Origin: a virus
Length of the DNA: 64,000 nt
Reading direction: 5' to 3' (one strand)
IMG/VR virus record: IMGVR_UViG_3300027759_000067
Span: 1-64,000 of that record
The translations under genes were made by a program, and so were the position numbers. The notes under the pieces are model-generated. The model was not told the DNA's origin and did not search any database. It saw nothing but the letters and a program-made list of their open reading frames with translations. Of this stretch, positions 51,299-57,160 are shown piece after piece (position 1 is the first letter of the stretch; every line of letters begins with the position of its first letter).

Positions 51299-51600
51299 CC
51301 TATTTCTAAGACTTTATTCATATCGATGTTGAAGCCGGCAGCATGGACGTAGACTGCTCGTAGTGAAGATTGGGCAAATCGTTGCTCTACCCGTTGTATA
51401 GCCTGGTTCAATGAAGGGGCGCGAACCCGGTATGTATCCTGATTGCCGTCGGCCCACTCTACAGTGACTAGGTGCCAGGTGTTGTTCTCTGCGACTGCAT
51501 ACAGACCGTTGACCAATAGGACCAACACTCCGGTGATGAGTGTCTCACTATGGGCCAGGCTGGACCCTAGCATCAGGGCTAGGATTACGGCCTTCTTCAT
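51295..51600 (-). CDS. Predicted secreted (periplasmic) early protein
   Basis: A 101-residue protein starting with a classical signal peptide: MKKAVILALMLGSSLAHS with a likely cut before ETL. The mature part is beta-rich (TWHLVTVEWADGNQDTYRVRAP, LRAVYVHAAGF). A phage early protein sent to the periplasm could alter the envelope or block superinfection; this is inference. Its ATG overlaps the upstream stop (ATGA). Confidence 0.6.
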   Translation of the reverse strand: MKKAVILALMLGSSLAHSETLITGVLVLLVNGLYAVAENNTWHLVTVEWADGNQDTYRVRAPSLNQAIQRVEQRFAQSSLRAVYVHAAGFNIDMNKVLEIG

Positions 51601-51818
51601 ACAGCGCCCACCTTTCGGAACAGGTCCATAAAGGCACCGTTGATCTCGTCCATCTCTTCTTGCTCGACATAGAAGTCTGAGCGTGGATCATAGTACTGAC
51701 CTTCCTTGGGATCGTAGTAGAGAACACGTCCGGAGAAGTTGAATGGGCCTTCTAAGCCCTTGCGTGGACCGTAATTGTCACGCATGTTGTCCACAGTGTT
51801 CAAAACGCGATATCCCAT
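51597..51818 (-). CDS. Conserved small early protein
   Basis: A 73-residue protein, MGYRVLNTVDNMRDNYGPRKGLEGPFNFSGRVLYYDPKEGQYYDPRSDFYV, with a very regular DPKEG/DPRSD motif. Similar proteins occur in phages of diverse hosts. Function unknown. The leader has CTAAGGAGC. Confidence 0.62.
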   Translation of the reverse strand: MGYRVLNTVDNMRDNYGPRKGLEGPFNFSGRVLYYDPKEGQYYDPRSDFYVEQEEMDEINGAFMDLFRKVGAV

Positions 51819-51845
51819 CTGGTGCTCCTTAGTGTGTAAGTATGT

Positions 51846-51874
51846 ATTATAGCCTCAGATGGGCTGCTTGTCAA
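51846..51874 (-). promoter_or_regulatory. Early sigma70 promoter
   Basis: TTGACA, spacer AGCAGCCCATCTGAGGC (AGCC/GGCT palindrome), TATAAT. Confidence 0.9.
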
Positions 51875-51875
51875 C

Positions 51876-52103
51876 CTATTTTTTGGTAATTTCTTCAAGT
51901 TTCTCTTTGTACTCTAGTTCGGACACTTGCATCAAGTAGACTTCACGCAGAGCATAAACGGTTCCAATCAGGAGCATAGTGACGAAGAATGCCTCACCGC
52001 CGAAGAAGTAGACAAAGGTCAGTGCTGCTAGACCACCGAGCACAGCAGAGCCAAAGAGTTTAGCCACGTGTACAGCGGCCTTTTGTTTCAATGTAAGCAT
52101 CAT
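51876..52103 (-). CDS. Small membrane protein
   Basis: A 75-residue protein with two hydrophobic segments (AKLFGSAVLGGLAALTFVYFFGG and AFFVTMLLIGTVYALREVYL) and a charged cytoplasmic tail (EYKEKLEEITKK). AAAAGGAAAA precedes the double ATG. Unknown role. Confidence 0.6.
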   Translation of the reverse strand: MMLTLKQKAAVHVAKLFGSAVLGGLAALTFVYFFGGEAFFVTMLLIGTVYALREVYLMQVSELEYKEKLEEITKK

Positions 52104-52125
52104 AGTATTTTCCTTTTAAAAATGT

Positions 52126-52154
52126 ATTATAGCATCAAGTTGACACCCGGTCAA
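52126..52154 (-). promoter_or_regulatory. Early sigma70 promoter
   Basis: TTGACC, spacer GGGTGTCAACTTGATGC, TATAAT. TTGAC...GTCAA forms an inverted repeat over the -35 box. Confidence 0.85.
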
Positions 52155-52500
52155 CCTTAAAATAGCCGTAAGGTAGGCCAACCAGGTAGCACAGGAACTC
52201 GTCGTCCCCATTGCTGCCCTCTGCTTCGTGGATCCAACGCAGGGCCATCTCACGGTCCTTAGCACCGCAGGCTAGGATAGATTGGACACGCATCTCAAAG
52301 GCATGTGCTGCCTCGTGCTCGGCGATCTTGCGTTCTTGATCGTTCTTGACAATCTCGTTCTGCAGGAAGTCAAACTCCCGGTTGAACTTGGACTCATCCC
52401 AGAGGTGTGTGCTGATGCCACGTGGGCGGAAACCGTAGGCATCCTTGTACATATCCCAGAAGATGCTTTGGAGTTCTTCCATGCGGGTCATTGTTTCCAT
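52135..52500 (-). CDS. Conserved early protein, two possible starts
   Basis: A 121-residue helical protein from METMTRMEEL (ATG 52500, with TGGAGC upstream). An in-frame ATG at 52527 lies 6 nt after the TATAAT box and would add nine residues (MNSNTLEHT) if used as a leaderless start. The core MYKDAYGFRPRGISTHLWDES and the end CGAKDREMALRWIHEAEG are a recurrent phage family of unknown role. Confidence 0.62.
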   Translation of the reverse strand: METMTRMEELQSIFWDMYKDAYGFRPRGISTHLWDESKFNREFDFLQNEIVKNDQERKIAEHEAAHAFEMRVQSILACGAKDREMALRWIHEAEGSNGDDEFLCYLVGLPYGYFKVDRVST

Positions 52501-52533
52501 AGTGTGCTCCAGTGTGTTGCTGTTCATGTGTGT

Positions 52534-52562
52534 ATTATAGCAGGAAACAATGCCCTTGTCAA
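52534..52562 (-). promoter_or_regulatory. Early sigma70 promoter
   Basis: TTGACA, spacer AGGGCATTGTTTCCTGC, TATAAT; extended -10 TGC. Confidence 0.9.
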
Positions 52563-52573
52563 CCAAAGGGTCT

Positions 52574-52807
52574 TTACAGATTCTCACCAGAGATTGTATC
52601 AATGGCACCAGTGTAGACCGCAACGACGCCGTTGCCTTCCTCAAGCCAGCCATTTATGTTCCAGACGTCACGATGTCGATTGTAGGATTCCACCCACATG
52701 AGTGCATCCTCACGGGTGTCGAACTCTTCCTCTCCGAGCACCTTGTGATCATTCACATGACCAGCATAGATAGGGTAGATTTGAACATTGTGTACGATTG
52801 CCATCAT
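52574..52807 (-). CDS. Small early protein behind a structured leader
   Basis: A 77-residue protein (or 76 from the second ATG): MMAIVHNVQIYPIYAGHVNDHKVLGEEEFDTREDALMWVESYNRH, beta-alpha in character. It is the only early gene here with a leader of over 200 nt. GGAGC directly follows the 3' arm of the leader's closing helix, so access of ribosomes may be controlled. Function unknown. Confidence 0.58.
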   Translation of the reverse strand: MMAIVHNVQIYPIYAGHVNDHKVLGEEEFDTREDALMWVESYNRHRDVWNINGWLEEGNGVVAVYTGAIDTISGENL

Positions 52808-52813
52808 GTGCTC

Positions 52814-53025
52814 CAGTTAGGAAAAAGTTAGAGGAACTTTGCTGATCAATTCTGAGCTAGCTACTCTCAGATCAATCGCCGTCATTACTGCCTGCCTATT
52901 TCGTCTGCTTCTCCTTGCGGATTGCCATCTTGTAAGTGGAGGAGTAGCCTGCTAAGGCGGGGCTCAAACCCATAATCCCATCACTCACCTAACGATGCAG
53001 GTAACCTCTAACTCTTTCCTAACTG
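52814..53025 (-). ncRNA. Structured 5' leader RNA closed by a 21-bp helix
   Basis: Transcribed leftward from the promoter at 53037-53065. The 5' arm (plus 53025-53005) and 3' arm (52834-52814) pair over 21 bp; the only non-Watson-Crick pair is G-U. Inside, further helices can be drawn: ACCTGC with GCAGGC; GGG with CCC around TTTGAG; CTCCT with AGGAG; and TGATC/CTGAG with CTCAG/GATCA. The ribosome site GGAGC starts at the foot of the closing helix and the ATG follows. The layout resembles a riboswitch or other cis-acting RNA. I do not recognise a known class. Confidence 0.6.
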
Positions 53026-53036
53026 TCTATGCTTGT

Positions 53037-53065
53037 ATTATAACGCACATAGACAGCCTTGTCAA
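53037..53065 (-). promoter_or_regulatory. Early sigma70 promoter of the structured leader
   Basis: TTGACA, spacer AGGCTGTCTATGTGCGT, TATAAT. The -10 box lies within a perfect 9-bp inverted repeat (CATAGACAG at 53048-53056 with CTGTCTATG at 53023-53031). Confidence 0.9.
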
Positions 53066-53069
53066 CCTT

Positions 53070-53312
53070 TTATTCGTCTCCGCCCCAATCTTTTTTCTCT
53101 CCAAACTCTTCATTGTACTCATAGCCTGCGGTGTAGGCTGTGATCTCCGCTGCTGTCATATCCTTCAAACCAATGCGTGGTGTTGAGTAGGTATCGCCCA
53201 CATAGTAGTGTGGATCATATCTACGATTGTAATGGCTGTCGGCACTGCCGCGATCCCAAGGGCCACCGTGACGTTGATCGTAGTATGCTGAACGTGTTGC
53301 TTCTGCCATCAT
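53070..53312 (-). CDS. Conserved small early protein
   Basis: An 80-residue polar protein, MMAEATRSAYYDQRHGGPWDRGSADSHYNRRYDPHYYVGDTY, then MTAAEITAYTAGYEYNEEFGEKKDWG. This Tyr/Asp/Arg-rich family recurs in many phages of aquatic bacteria; function unknown. GGAGC lies upstream of the ATG. Confidence 0.62.
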   Translation of the reverse strand: MMAEATRSAYYDQRHGGPWDRGSADSHYNRRYDPHYYVGDTYSTPRIGLKDMTAAEITAYTAGYEYNEEFGEKKDWGGDE

Positions 53313-53333
53313 ATCTCTTGCTCCTAAAATTGT

Positions 53334-53362
53334 ATTATAGCACCGTTTGAATAACCTGTCAA
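53334..53362 (-). promoter_or_regulatory. Early sigma70 promoter
   Basis: TTGACA, spacer GGTTATTCAAACGGTGC, TATAAT; extended -10 TGC. A GTCAACC/GGTTGAC repeat spans the -35 side. Confidence 0.88.
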
Positions 53363-53393
53363 CCTCTAAGGTCTTTGGTTGACCAGAATAGGT

Positions 53394-53483
53394 GAACCTC
53401 GTATACTTTGCGGCATACGAGGTTCTGGGGGTTGCCTGAAGACACTACCCTTCAGGGCTTGTGTCTGCTACGCGACAGCAGAC
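53394..53483 (-). other. Three tandem perfect stem-loops between early genes
   Basis: Inverted repeats: GAACCTCGTAT/ATACGAGGTTC (53394-53404 and 53415-53425, 11 bp), CCTGAAG/CTTCAGG (53435-53441, 53450-53456) and GTCTGCT/AGCAGAC (53463-53469, 53477-53483). They fill the 3' region of the winged-helix gene. No T tract follows, so they may be an RNA-stabilising 3' end, a processing site or a small RNA. Confidence 0.55.
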
Positions 53484-53496
53484 TTTGGAGCGTTCT

Positions 53497-53772
53497 TTAG
53501 ACTAGGCCAAGAGCCATAGCGCGGTAACCAGCTGCAATCAACTTGCGAGTAGGTTGTCCGATTTCGTATTCGGTAACTTGAACGTGGTTGCCAGCGGTAC
53601 GGGTGTTAGCGTACACCGCAAATCCTGCTTGGCGGATACGGCTGACTTCAGCTGAAACGTTCTTGATGCCAAAACGCTTCTCAGCTTGGCTTGCGGTTAC
53701 CTTATCACCACTCTTAAGAGCAGTGAAGAGCTTATGGGTCTTAGTGCCCTGATTGATGTTATAAGTTTGCAT
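53497..53772 (-). CDS. Winged-helix-like early regulator
   Basis: A 91-residue protein: HKLFTALKSGDKVTASQAEKRFGIKNVSAEVSRIRQAGFAVYANTR. The helix-turn-helix core and a following beta wing fit a DNA-binding winged helix, a common small phage family. No consensus promoter precedes it, only TATAAC at 53791-53796 and an AAGGAAAA ribosome site. It could be a regulator of phage or host genes. Confidence 0.62.
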   Translation of the reverse strand: MQTYNINQGTKTHKLFTALKSGDKVTASQAEKRFGIKNVSAEVSRIRQAGFAVYANTRTAGNHVQVTEYEIGQPTRKLIAAGYRAMALGLV

Positions 53773-53822
53773 TTTTGTTTTCCTTAATGTTATACTGTTT
53801 GCACAGTTACAACAATATTACA

Positions 53823-54125
53823 TTATTCCTTGATGAGAGTCAAGTGATTTTGGAGATCTTTCCTGGCTCGCTCTTTACCTTCTTCCAGGTACTTCTCAAC
53901 ATCCCTTAACGTTTTGGTATTACCAAACTCTCGATCAGTGTAGTACTCAATGAGTCTACGTTGGATCATAGTCAGCAAGTCACCGTTCTCGTCGTCGATG
54001 ATGAAACGTACAGGGCAGCGGCTCCAAGATCTACGTGCTTGGAACTCTGCAAACCACTCACGATGCTGCTTGTTATAAGCATCGAATACAATCCAGGGTC
54101 TACCATAAAAGGCTAATCTACTCAT
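53823..54125 (-). CDS. Conserved early protein
   Basis: A 100-residue basic/acidic protein: MSRLAFYGRPWIVFDAYNKQHREWFAEFQARRSWSRCPVRFIIDDENGDLLTMIQRRLIEYYTDREF. It looks like a compact folded domain followed by a helix. Its ribosome site follows a 17-bp stem-loop at 54144-54200. No function recognised. Confidence 0.6.
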   Translation of the reverse strand: MSRLAFYGRPWIVFDAYNKQHREWFAEFQARRSWSRCPVRFIIDDENGDLLTMIQRRLIEYYTDREFGNTKTLRDVEKYLEEGKERARKDLQNHLTLIKE

Positions 54126-54143
54126 TGTGTTGCTCCTTAAGTG

Positions 54144-54215
54144 TCTTAGTTAAACAGAGTACTCATTTCCTTCGTCGCTCGGCACTCTGTTTAACTAAGA
54201 GGGGCATATAGCCCC
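54144..54215 (-). repeat. 17-bp perfect inverted repeat plus second hairpin before an early gene
   Basis: TCTTAGTTAAACAGAGT (54144-54160) pairs perfectly with 54184-54200 around a 23-nt loop. GGGGC-ATATA-GCCCC follows at 54201-54215. Reading leftward the big hairpin ends 6 nt before AAGGAGC of the next gene. It may act as a processing or translation-control element, since this gene has no own promoter. Confidence 0.65.
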
Positions 54216-54231
54216 AATACCCCGCTATGGG

Positions 54232-54624
54232 TTAGAAGGGTGCTTCTTCCAATGTTGCATCAACCTTAGGAGCCTTGGCCTTGGCAGCAACTGCACGGGC
54301 TTTGATAGCATCCATTGTAGGAGTGCTCTTGGCCTTAGGAGCTGCTTTGGCCTTAACAGCCTTAACAGCCCGGACAGCAGGAGTACGCTTCTCCAGGCCT
54401 TCTTCAAGAGCGGCGCGGATGTTAGCGTTGCCGTTGTCGAAGTTGATGCTGATCAGGAACTGGATAGCAGCCGCTTTGGTCATTGGCTCTTTGAGCTCGA
54501 TCAGATCAATGTCGGAACTTCCGGTCTTGGCCAGAACCTTGACACGCATTTGGTCATTAGCAAAGCGAGCCTTGATAACACCATTACGAGTAGAAACACC
54601 TGCAAATTTAAAAGTCTTTTCCAT
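54232..54624 (-). CDS. Early protein with Ala/Lys-rich histone-like tail
   Basis: A 130-residue protein from the ATG at 54624 (MEKTFKFAGVSTRNGVIKARFAND). The first 70 residues form a compact beta/alpha domain. The remainder is a low-complexity basic tail (VRAVKAVKAKAAPKAKSTPTMDAIKARAVAAKAKAPK) with an acidic end. Such tails bind DNA or RNA in bacterial histone-like proteins. It may be a nucleoid-associated takeover factor; inference. The ORF upstream of 54624 is promoter sequence. Confidence 0.6.
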   Translation of the reverse strand: MEKTFKFAGVSTRNGVIKARFANDQMRVKVLAKTGSSDIDLIELKEPMTKAAAIQFLISINFDNGNANIRAALEEGLEKRTPAVRAVKAVKAKAAPKAKSTPTMDAIKARAVAAKAKAPKVDATLEEAPF

Positions 54625-54682
54625 AATATACCTCTTTCTATGTGTGTGTTGTATGGATTGCACTATTGCTTTCCATACGTTA

Positions 54683-54711
54683 ATTATACAACGGTTTGGG
54701 TCCGTTGTCAA
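54683..54711 (-). promoter_or_regulatory. Early sigma70 promoter
   Basis: TTGACA, spacer ACGGACCCAAACCGTTG, TATAAT. CAACGG/CCGTTG is a perfect 6-bp palindrome. Confidence 0.9.
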
Positions 54712-54724
54712 CCTCTTTTTGGCA

Positions 54725-54907
54725 TTAGGAGTTGAAAGTTTCGTATGGGCTCATCTCCTCTTGTGGGTTTTCTGCCACAAAGTTGCTTTCAATCCAACCA
54801 TAGACGATCTCTATGGGGCACTCCAGTTGAACTGCAATACTGCGGGCACTGAACCCTGCAATGTACATCTGCTCAATATCGTAACTTAGATCTGCCATCT
54901 TACTCAT
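54725..54907 (-). CDS. Small helix-turn-helix-like protein
   Basis: A 60-residue protein: YDIEQMYIAGFSARSIAVQLECPIEIVYGWIES resembles a helix-turn-helix of the sigma/resolvase kind, with GFSARSIAVQL as helices two and three. The ATG overlaps the upstream gene's end by 8 bp. It may bind DNA. Confidence 0.55.
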   Translation of the reverse strand: MSKMADLSYDIEQMYIAGFSARSIAVQLECPIEIVYGWIESNFVAENPQEEMSPYETFNS

Positions 54908-55112
54908 CGTAGGCCTCCTCGCCCATTTCGGTTACTGTTTCTTCAAACACCCGAACATCAACGATGCGGGCTGTTTGTTCCTCATTGCTAACACCTTCAA
55001 ACGCCTCTCGGAAACTTTGGCAATCTGCCAAGAAGTTGAAAACATCCTCTCGGCCCCAAGTGCCCGGCACTTCCAACACCTGTACCAGTTCTGTGCGTAC
55101 TGTGACTTTCAT
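54900..55112 (-). CDS. Small acidic early protein
   Basis: A 70-residue protein, MKVTVRTELVQVLEVPGTWGREDVFNFLADCQSFREAFEGV, alpha/beta with an acidic end. It overlaps both neighbours by a few bases, so it is in an operon with the GTRSTIALE family gene. Function unknown. Confidence 0.58.
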   Translation of the reverse strand: MKVTVRTELVQVLEVPGTWGREDVFNFLADCQSFREAFEGVSNEEQTARIVDVRVFEETVTEMGEEAYDE

Positions 55113-55585
55113 GCTGTTTCCTTTGTTTCAACTAAAGCCAACACCAACAATTCATAAGCAGCATCGTGGCACTTCACATACCAGTTGCCGTCTTTGCGCA
55201 GGATGTACTCGTATTCCTCATACTGGTGATGAGCCAAGTAGTCCTGAAAGTCAACGAACTGCTCTTTGGTCAAGTCTTCGCCACGGTCACGTGCGTAGAA
55301 AGTAGTATAGCCTGCTTCTCTAGCCTTGTCAACTTCTTTCTGGATCTTAGCCTTCTTCACAATGTCAGTCTCATTGTAAGCAGGACCAAAGGGATGCTTC
55401 TTGCCGATGACCTTGCCCAGCGAACTGATGCCGCCCATGTCGATCAAGTCGCGCAGTTTGAACGGATCGCTGTAATGCTCAGCGAGGATCTTGCCGTTGT
55501 GCTCCAAGTAACCGTCCCAGTGGCAGTAGATTTGCTCTACTGTGCCATCTGCAAACTCTAGTGCGATAGTGCTGCGTGTACCCAT
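55109..55585 (-). CDS. GTRSTIALE family conserved protein
   Basis: A 158-residue protein opening MGTRSTIALEFADGTVEQIYCHWDGYLEHNGKILAEHY, a strongly conserved pattern seen in many phages and some bacteria without a known role. LRDLIDMGGISSLGK follows, and ELLVLALVETKETA ends it. It is first in an operon with two smaller genes, led by a consensus promoter and CTAAGGAGC. Confidence 0.68.
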   Translation of the reverse strand: MGTRSTIALEFADGTVEQIYCHWDGYLEHNGKILAEHYSDPFKLRDLIDMGGISSLGKVIGKKHPFGPAYNETDIVKKAKIQKEVDKAREAGYTTFYARDRGEDLTKEQFVDFQDYLAHHQYEEYEYILRKDGNWYVKCHDAAYELLVLALVETKETA

Positions 55586-55614
55586 TTGCTCTGCTCCTTA
55601 GTGTGTAAGCGTTA

Positions 55615-55643
55615 ATTATAGCACCGAAGTGCTGTCCTGTCAA
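55615..55643 (-). promoter_or_regulatory. Early sigma70 promoter
   Basis: TTGACA, spacer GGACAGCACTTCGGTGC (AGCAC/GTGCT palindrome with TTCG loop), TATAAT. Confidence 0.9.
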
Positions 55644-55647
55644 CCAA

Positions 55648-55845
55648 TTAGCGATTGGCAAACTCGCAGTCGGCACCCTCGGGGCCAACCTTCACTTCGT
55701 CATAAAAAACAATCTCATGCCCGAAGTCCTCACCTTCCAACACTGCCATGCGAGCCTTAGCCAGCTCAGCAGTGGGATACACTCCGTAGATGATGCTCTC
55801 AGGAGCGCCACAGTCCTCAGCACGAACAATAAAAATAGAAGTCAT
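55648..55845 (-). CDS. Small early protein
   Basis: A 65-residue protein, MTSIFIVRAEDCGAPESIIYGVYPTAELAKARMAVLEGEDFGHEIVFYDEVKVG, a plain beta-alpha-beta fold with a recurrent phage pattern. Function unknown. Confidence 0.58.
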   Translation of the reverse strand: MTSIFIVRAEDCGAPESIIYGVYPTAELAKARMAVLEGEDFGHEIVFYDEVKVGPEGADCEFANR

Positions 55846-55873
55846 TTTGTTTCCTTAGTGTGTGTAAGTGTTA

Positions 55874-55902
55874 ATTATAACAAGGTTTTACCACCTTGTC
55901 AA
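55874..55902 (-). promoter_or_regulatory. Early sigma70 promoter (GGTAAAACC class)
   Basis: TTGACA, spacer AGGTGGTAAAACCTTGT, TATAAT. CAAGGT/ACCTTG is a perfect palindrome. Confidence 0.9.
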
Positions 55903-55907
55903 CCTCT

Positions 55908-56192
55908 TTATGCAACGTCTACCCAAATATTGCGACCGTACGTGTTCTCTACAACAAAGCCCGGGCTGCAAGGGCAAGAGCAACCTGCAAACTGCGACCA
56001 TTTTACCTTTGTGTCGGCACTCCAACCCAATTGGCTAAACAACTTGGGCAACACCTCTTTACGGTAGAACGTATGCGGGCGCTGTCGGCGATTCATTATG
56101 TTTTCCATAACTGTCTCGCCCACTGGGCTAACATATATGCGGGTCTTGCTGTAACGACGCTCTTGCTCACCTACTTGTACTGTGATTTCCAT
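55908..56192 (-). CDS. Small early protein with CSCPCSPG motif
   Basis: A 94-residue protein. WSQFAGCSCPCSPGFVVENTYGRNIWVDV contains a tight C-X-C-X-C cluster of unknown purpose, possibly metal binding. The N-terminal half is basic. A recurrent phage family. TAAGGAGC upstream. Confidence 0.6.
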   Translation of the reverse strand: MEITVQVGEQERRYSKTRIYVSPVGETVMENIMNRRQRPHTFYRKEVLPKLFSQLGWSADTKVKWSQFAGCSCPCSPGFVVENTYGRNIWVDVA

Positions 56193-56221
56193 TTGCTCTG
56201 CTCCTTAGTGTGTAAGCGTTA

Positions 56222-56250
56222 ATTATACAATGGTTTTACCACTTTGTCAA
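56222..56250 (-). promoter_or_regulatory. Early sigma70 promoter (GGTAAAACC class)
   Basis: TTGACA, spacer AAGTGGTAAAACCATTG, TATAAT. Confidence 0.9.
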
Positions 56251-56253
56251 CCG

Positions 56254-56469
56254 TTAAGCATAAAAGGTTGTTGTAAATTCACAACGGCTGTAGATCATTT
56301 CCCGTACTGCGGTGTCGTTGATCTCACCAAATTGATCACTCTTCTGATCGCCGATGAATCGCATAATGCTCATAGTCTGCTTCCAATCAAGCCCTGCAGC
56401 CTTGGCCAGCTCTACAATCTTGTCTGCAACCAAGTTGCCTTGGTCTGTGAACATATCATAATCTTTCAT
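56254..56469 (-). CDS. Small early protein
   Basis: A 71-residue protein from the ATG at 56469 (MKDYDMFTDQGNLVADKIVELAKAAGLDWKQTM), preceded by GGAG inside the end of the upstream gene. Helical; a recurrent phage family without known role. The frame above 56469 overlaps the upstream gene and is not used. Confidence 0.6.
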   Translation of the reverse strand: MKDYDMFTDQGNLVADKIVELAKAAGLDWKQTMSIMRFIGDQKSDQFGEINDTAVREMIYSRCEFTTTFYA

Positions 56470-56470
56470 A

Positions 56471-56743
56471 TCACTCTCCAGTGTAAAGTTCGTAGATGAC
56501 CCGTGCTGCTCCGGGATCCAACTCATTGAGCTGACGGGCAGCAGTGATCAACTTGCGATGACGGGCTTGCAACTCTGCACCACGCAGTTCGCCATCACAG
56601 GTTAGGTTCTCTGGGCTTAGATCGCAGTCAATGGTCTCTGCGATGCGCTGCCGGTCTGTGGCGTTGTCCAGGCTTAGAGGTGCCTGCTTAAAGATGGCAC
56701 GCCACCGGTTCTTCTCGGCAACATAGTTTGTCAATGCGTTCAT
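56471..56743 (-). CDS. Small early protein, helical
   Basis: A 90-residue protein (MNALTNYVAEKNRWRAIFKQAPLSLDNATDRQRIAETIDCDLSPENLTCDGELRGAELQARHRKL). Mostly helical and charged. Co-transcribed with the next gene. Function unknown. Confidence 0.6.
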   Translation of the reverse strand: MNALTNYVAEKNRWRAIFKQAPLSLDNATDRQRIAETIDCDLSPENLTCDGELRGAELQARHRKLITAARQLNELDPGAARVIYELYTGE

Positions 56744-56769
56744 GATAGCTCCTTAGTGTGTAAGCGTGT

Positions 56770-56798
56770 ATTATAACAGGGAGTTGCCTCCCTGTCAA
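56770..56798 (-). promoter_or_regulatory. Early sigma70 promoter, identical to the one at 49158
   Basis: TTGACA, spacer GGGAGGCAACTCCCTGT, TATAAT; all 29 bp equal the promoter at 49158-49186. Confidence 0.92.
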
Positions 56799-56800
56799 CC

Positions 56801-57085
56801 TCACATTGAGTGATATCGTTCCATGCTTGGGTCGCATGGGCCACCGCGGTCTTCACGGCGGATCATAACTTCCTTGCCCGTAAGTATGTTCTTTACACCG
56901 ACCAGCTGCTGCCCGTTGAACTTCTCTACGATGTTGATGAACTCTTTCTGCTTGCGTTTGGGCAAGAGGCTGAGCATATCTACTGCCAATTGCGTGGCAT
57001 AGCCTGCTGCGAATGCAGGTTCGTGATCTGCATAAAGTTGACTCAGTGCGTCATTGAGTGCTACTTGGTTGTCTGTACGAAACAT
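56801..57085 (-). CDS. Conserved small early protein
   Basis: A 94-residue protein: ALNDALSQLYADHEPAFAAGYATQLAVDMLSLLPKRKQKEFINIVEKFNGQQLVGVKNILTGKEVMIRRED. A helical pair then a beta end; a recurrent phage family with no known role. CTAAGGAGC upstream. Confidence 0.62.
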   Translation of the reverse strand: MFRTDNQVALNDALSQLYADHEPAFAAGYATQLAVDMLSLLPKRKQKEFINIVEKFNGQQLVGVKNILTGKEVMIRREDRGGPCDPSMERYHSM

Positions 57086-57111
57086 TCTAGCTCCTTAGTG
57101 TTTAAGCAGTA

Positions 57112-57140
57112 ATTATACAACGGTTTTACCAACTTGTCAA
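57112..57140 (-). promoter_or_regulatory. Early sigma70 promoter (GGTAAAACC class)
   Basis: TTGACA, spacer AGTTGGTAAAACCGTTG, TATAAT. Confidence 0.9.
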
Positions 57141-57160
57141 CCCCTAAATCTGTTGTCTTT

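Noticed and set aside
52920-53005. A T-arm-like GGGTTTGAGCCCC on the minus strand suggesting a tRNA
   Set aside because: The T loop has T where C is needed, the T stem is mispaired, the acceptor arms do not pair and the anticodon loop would be 8 nt. The sequence is better explained as part of the structured leader.
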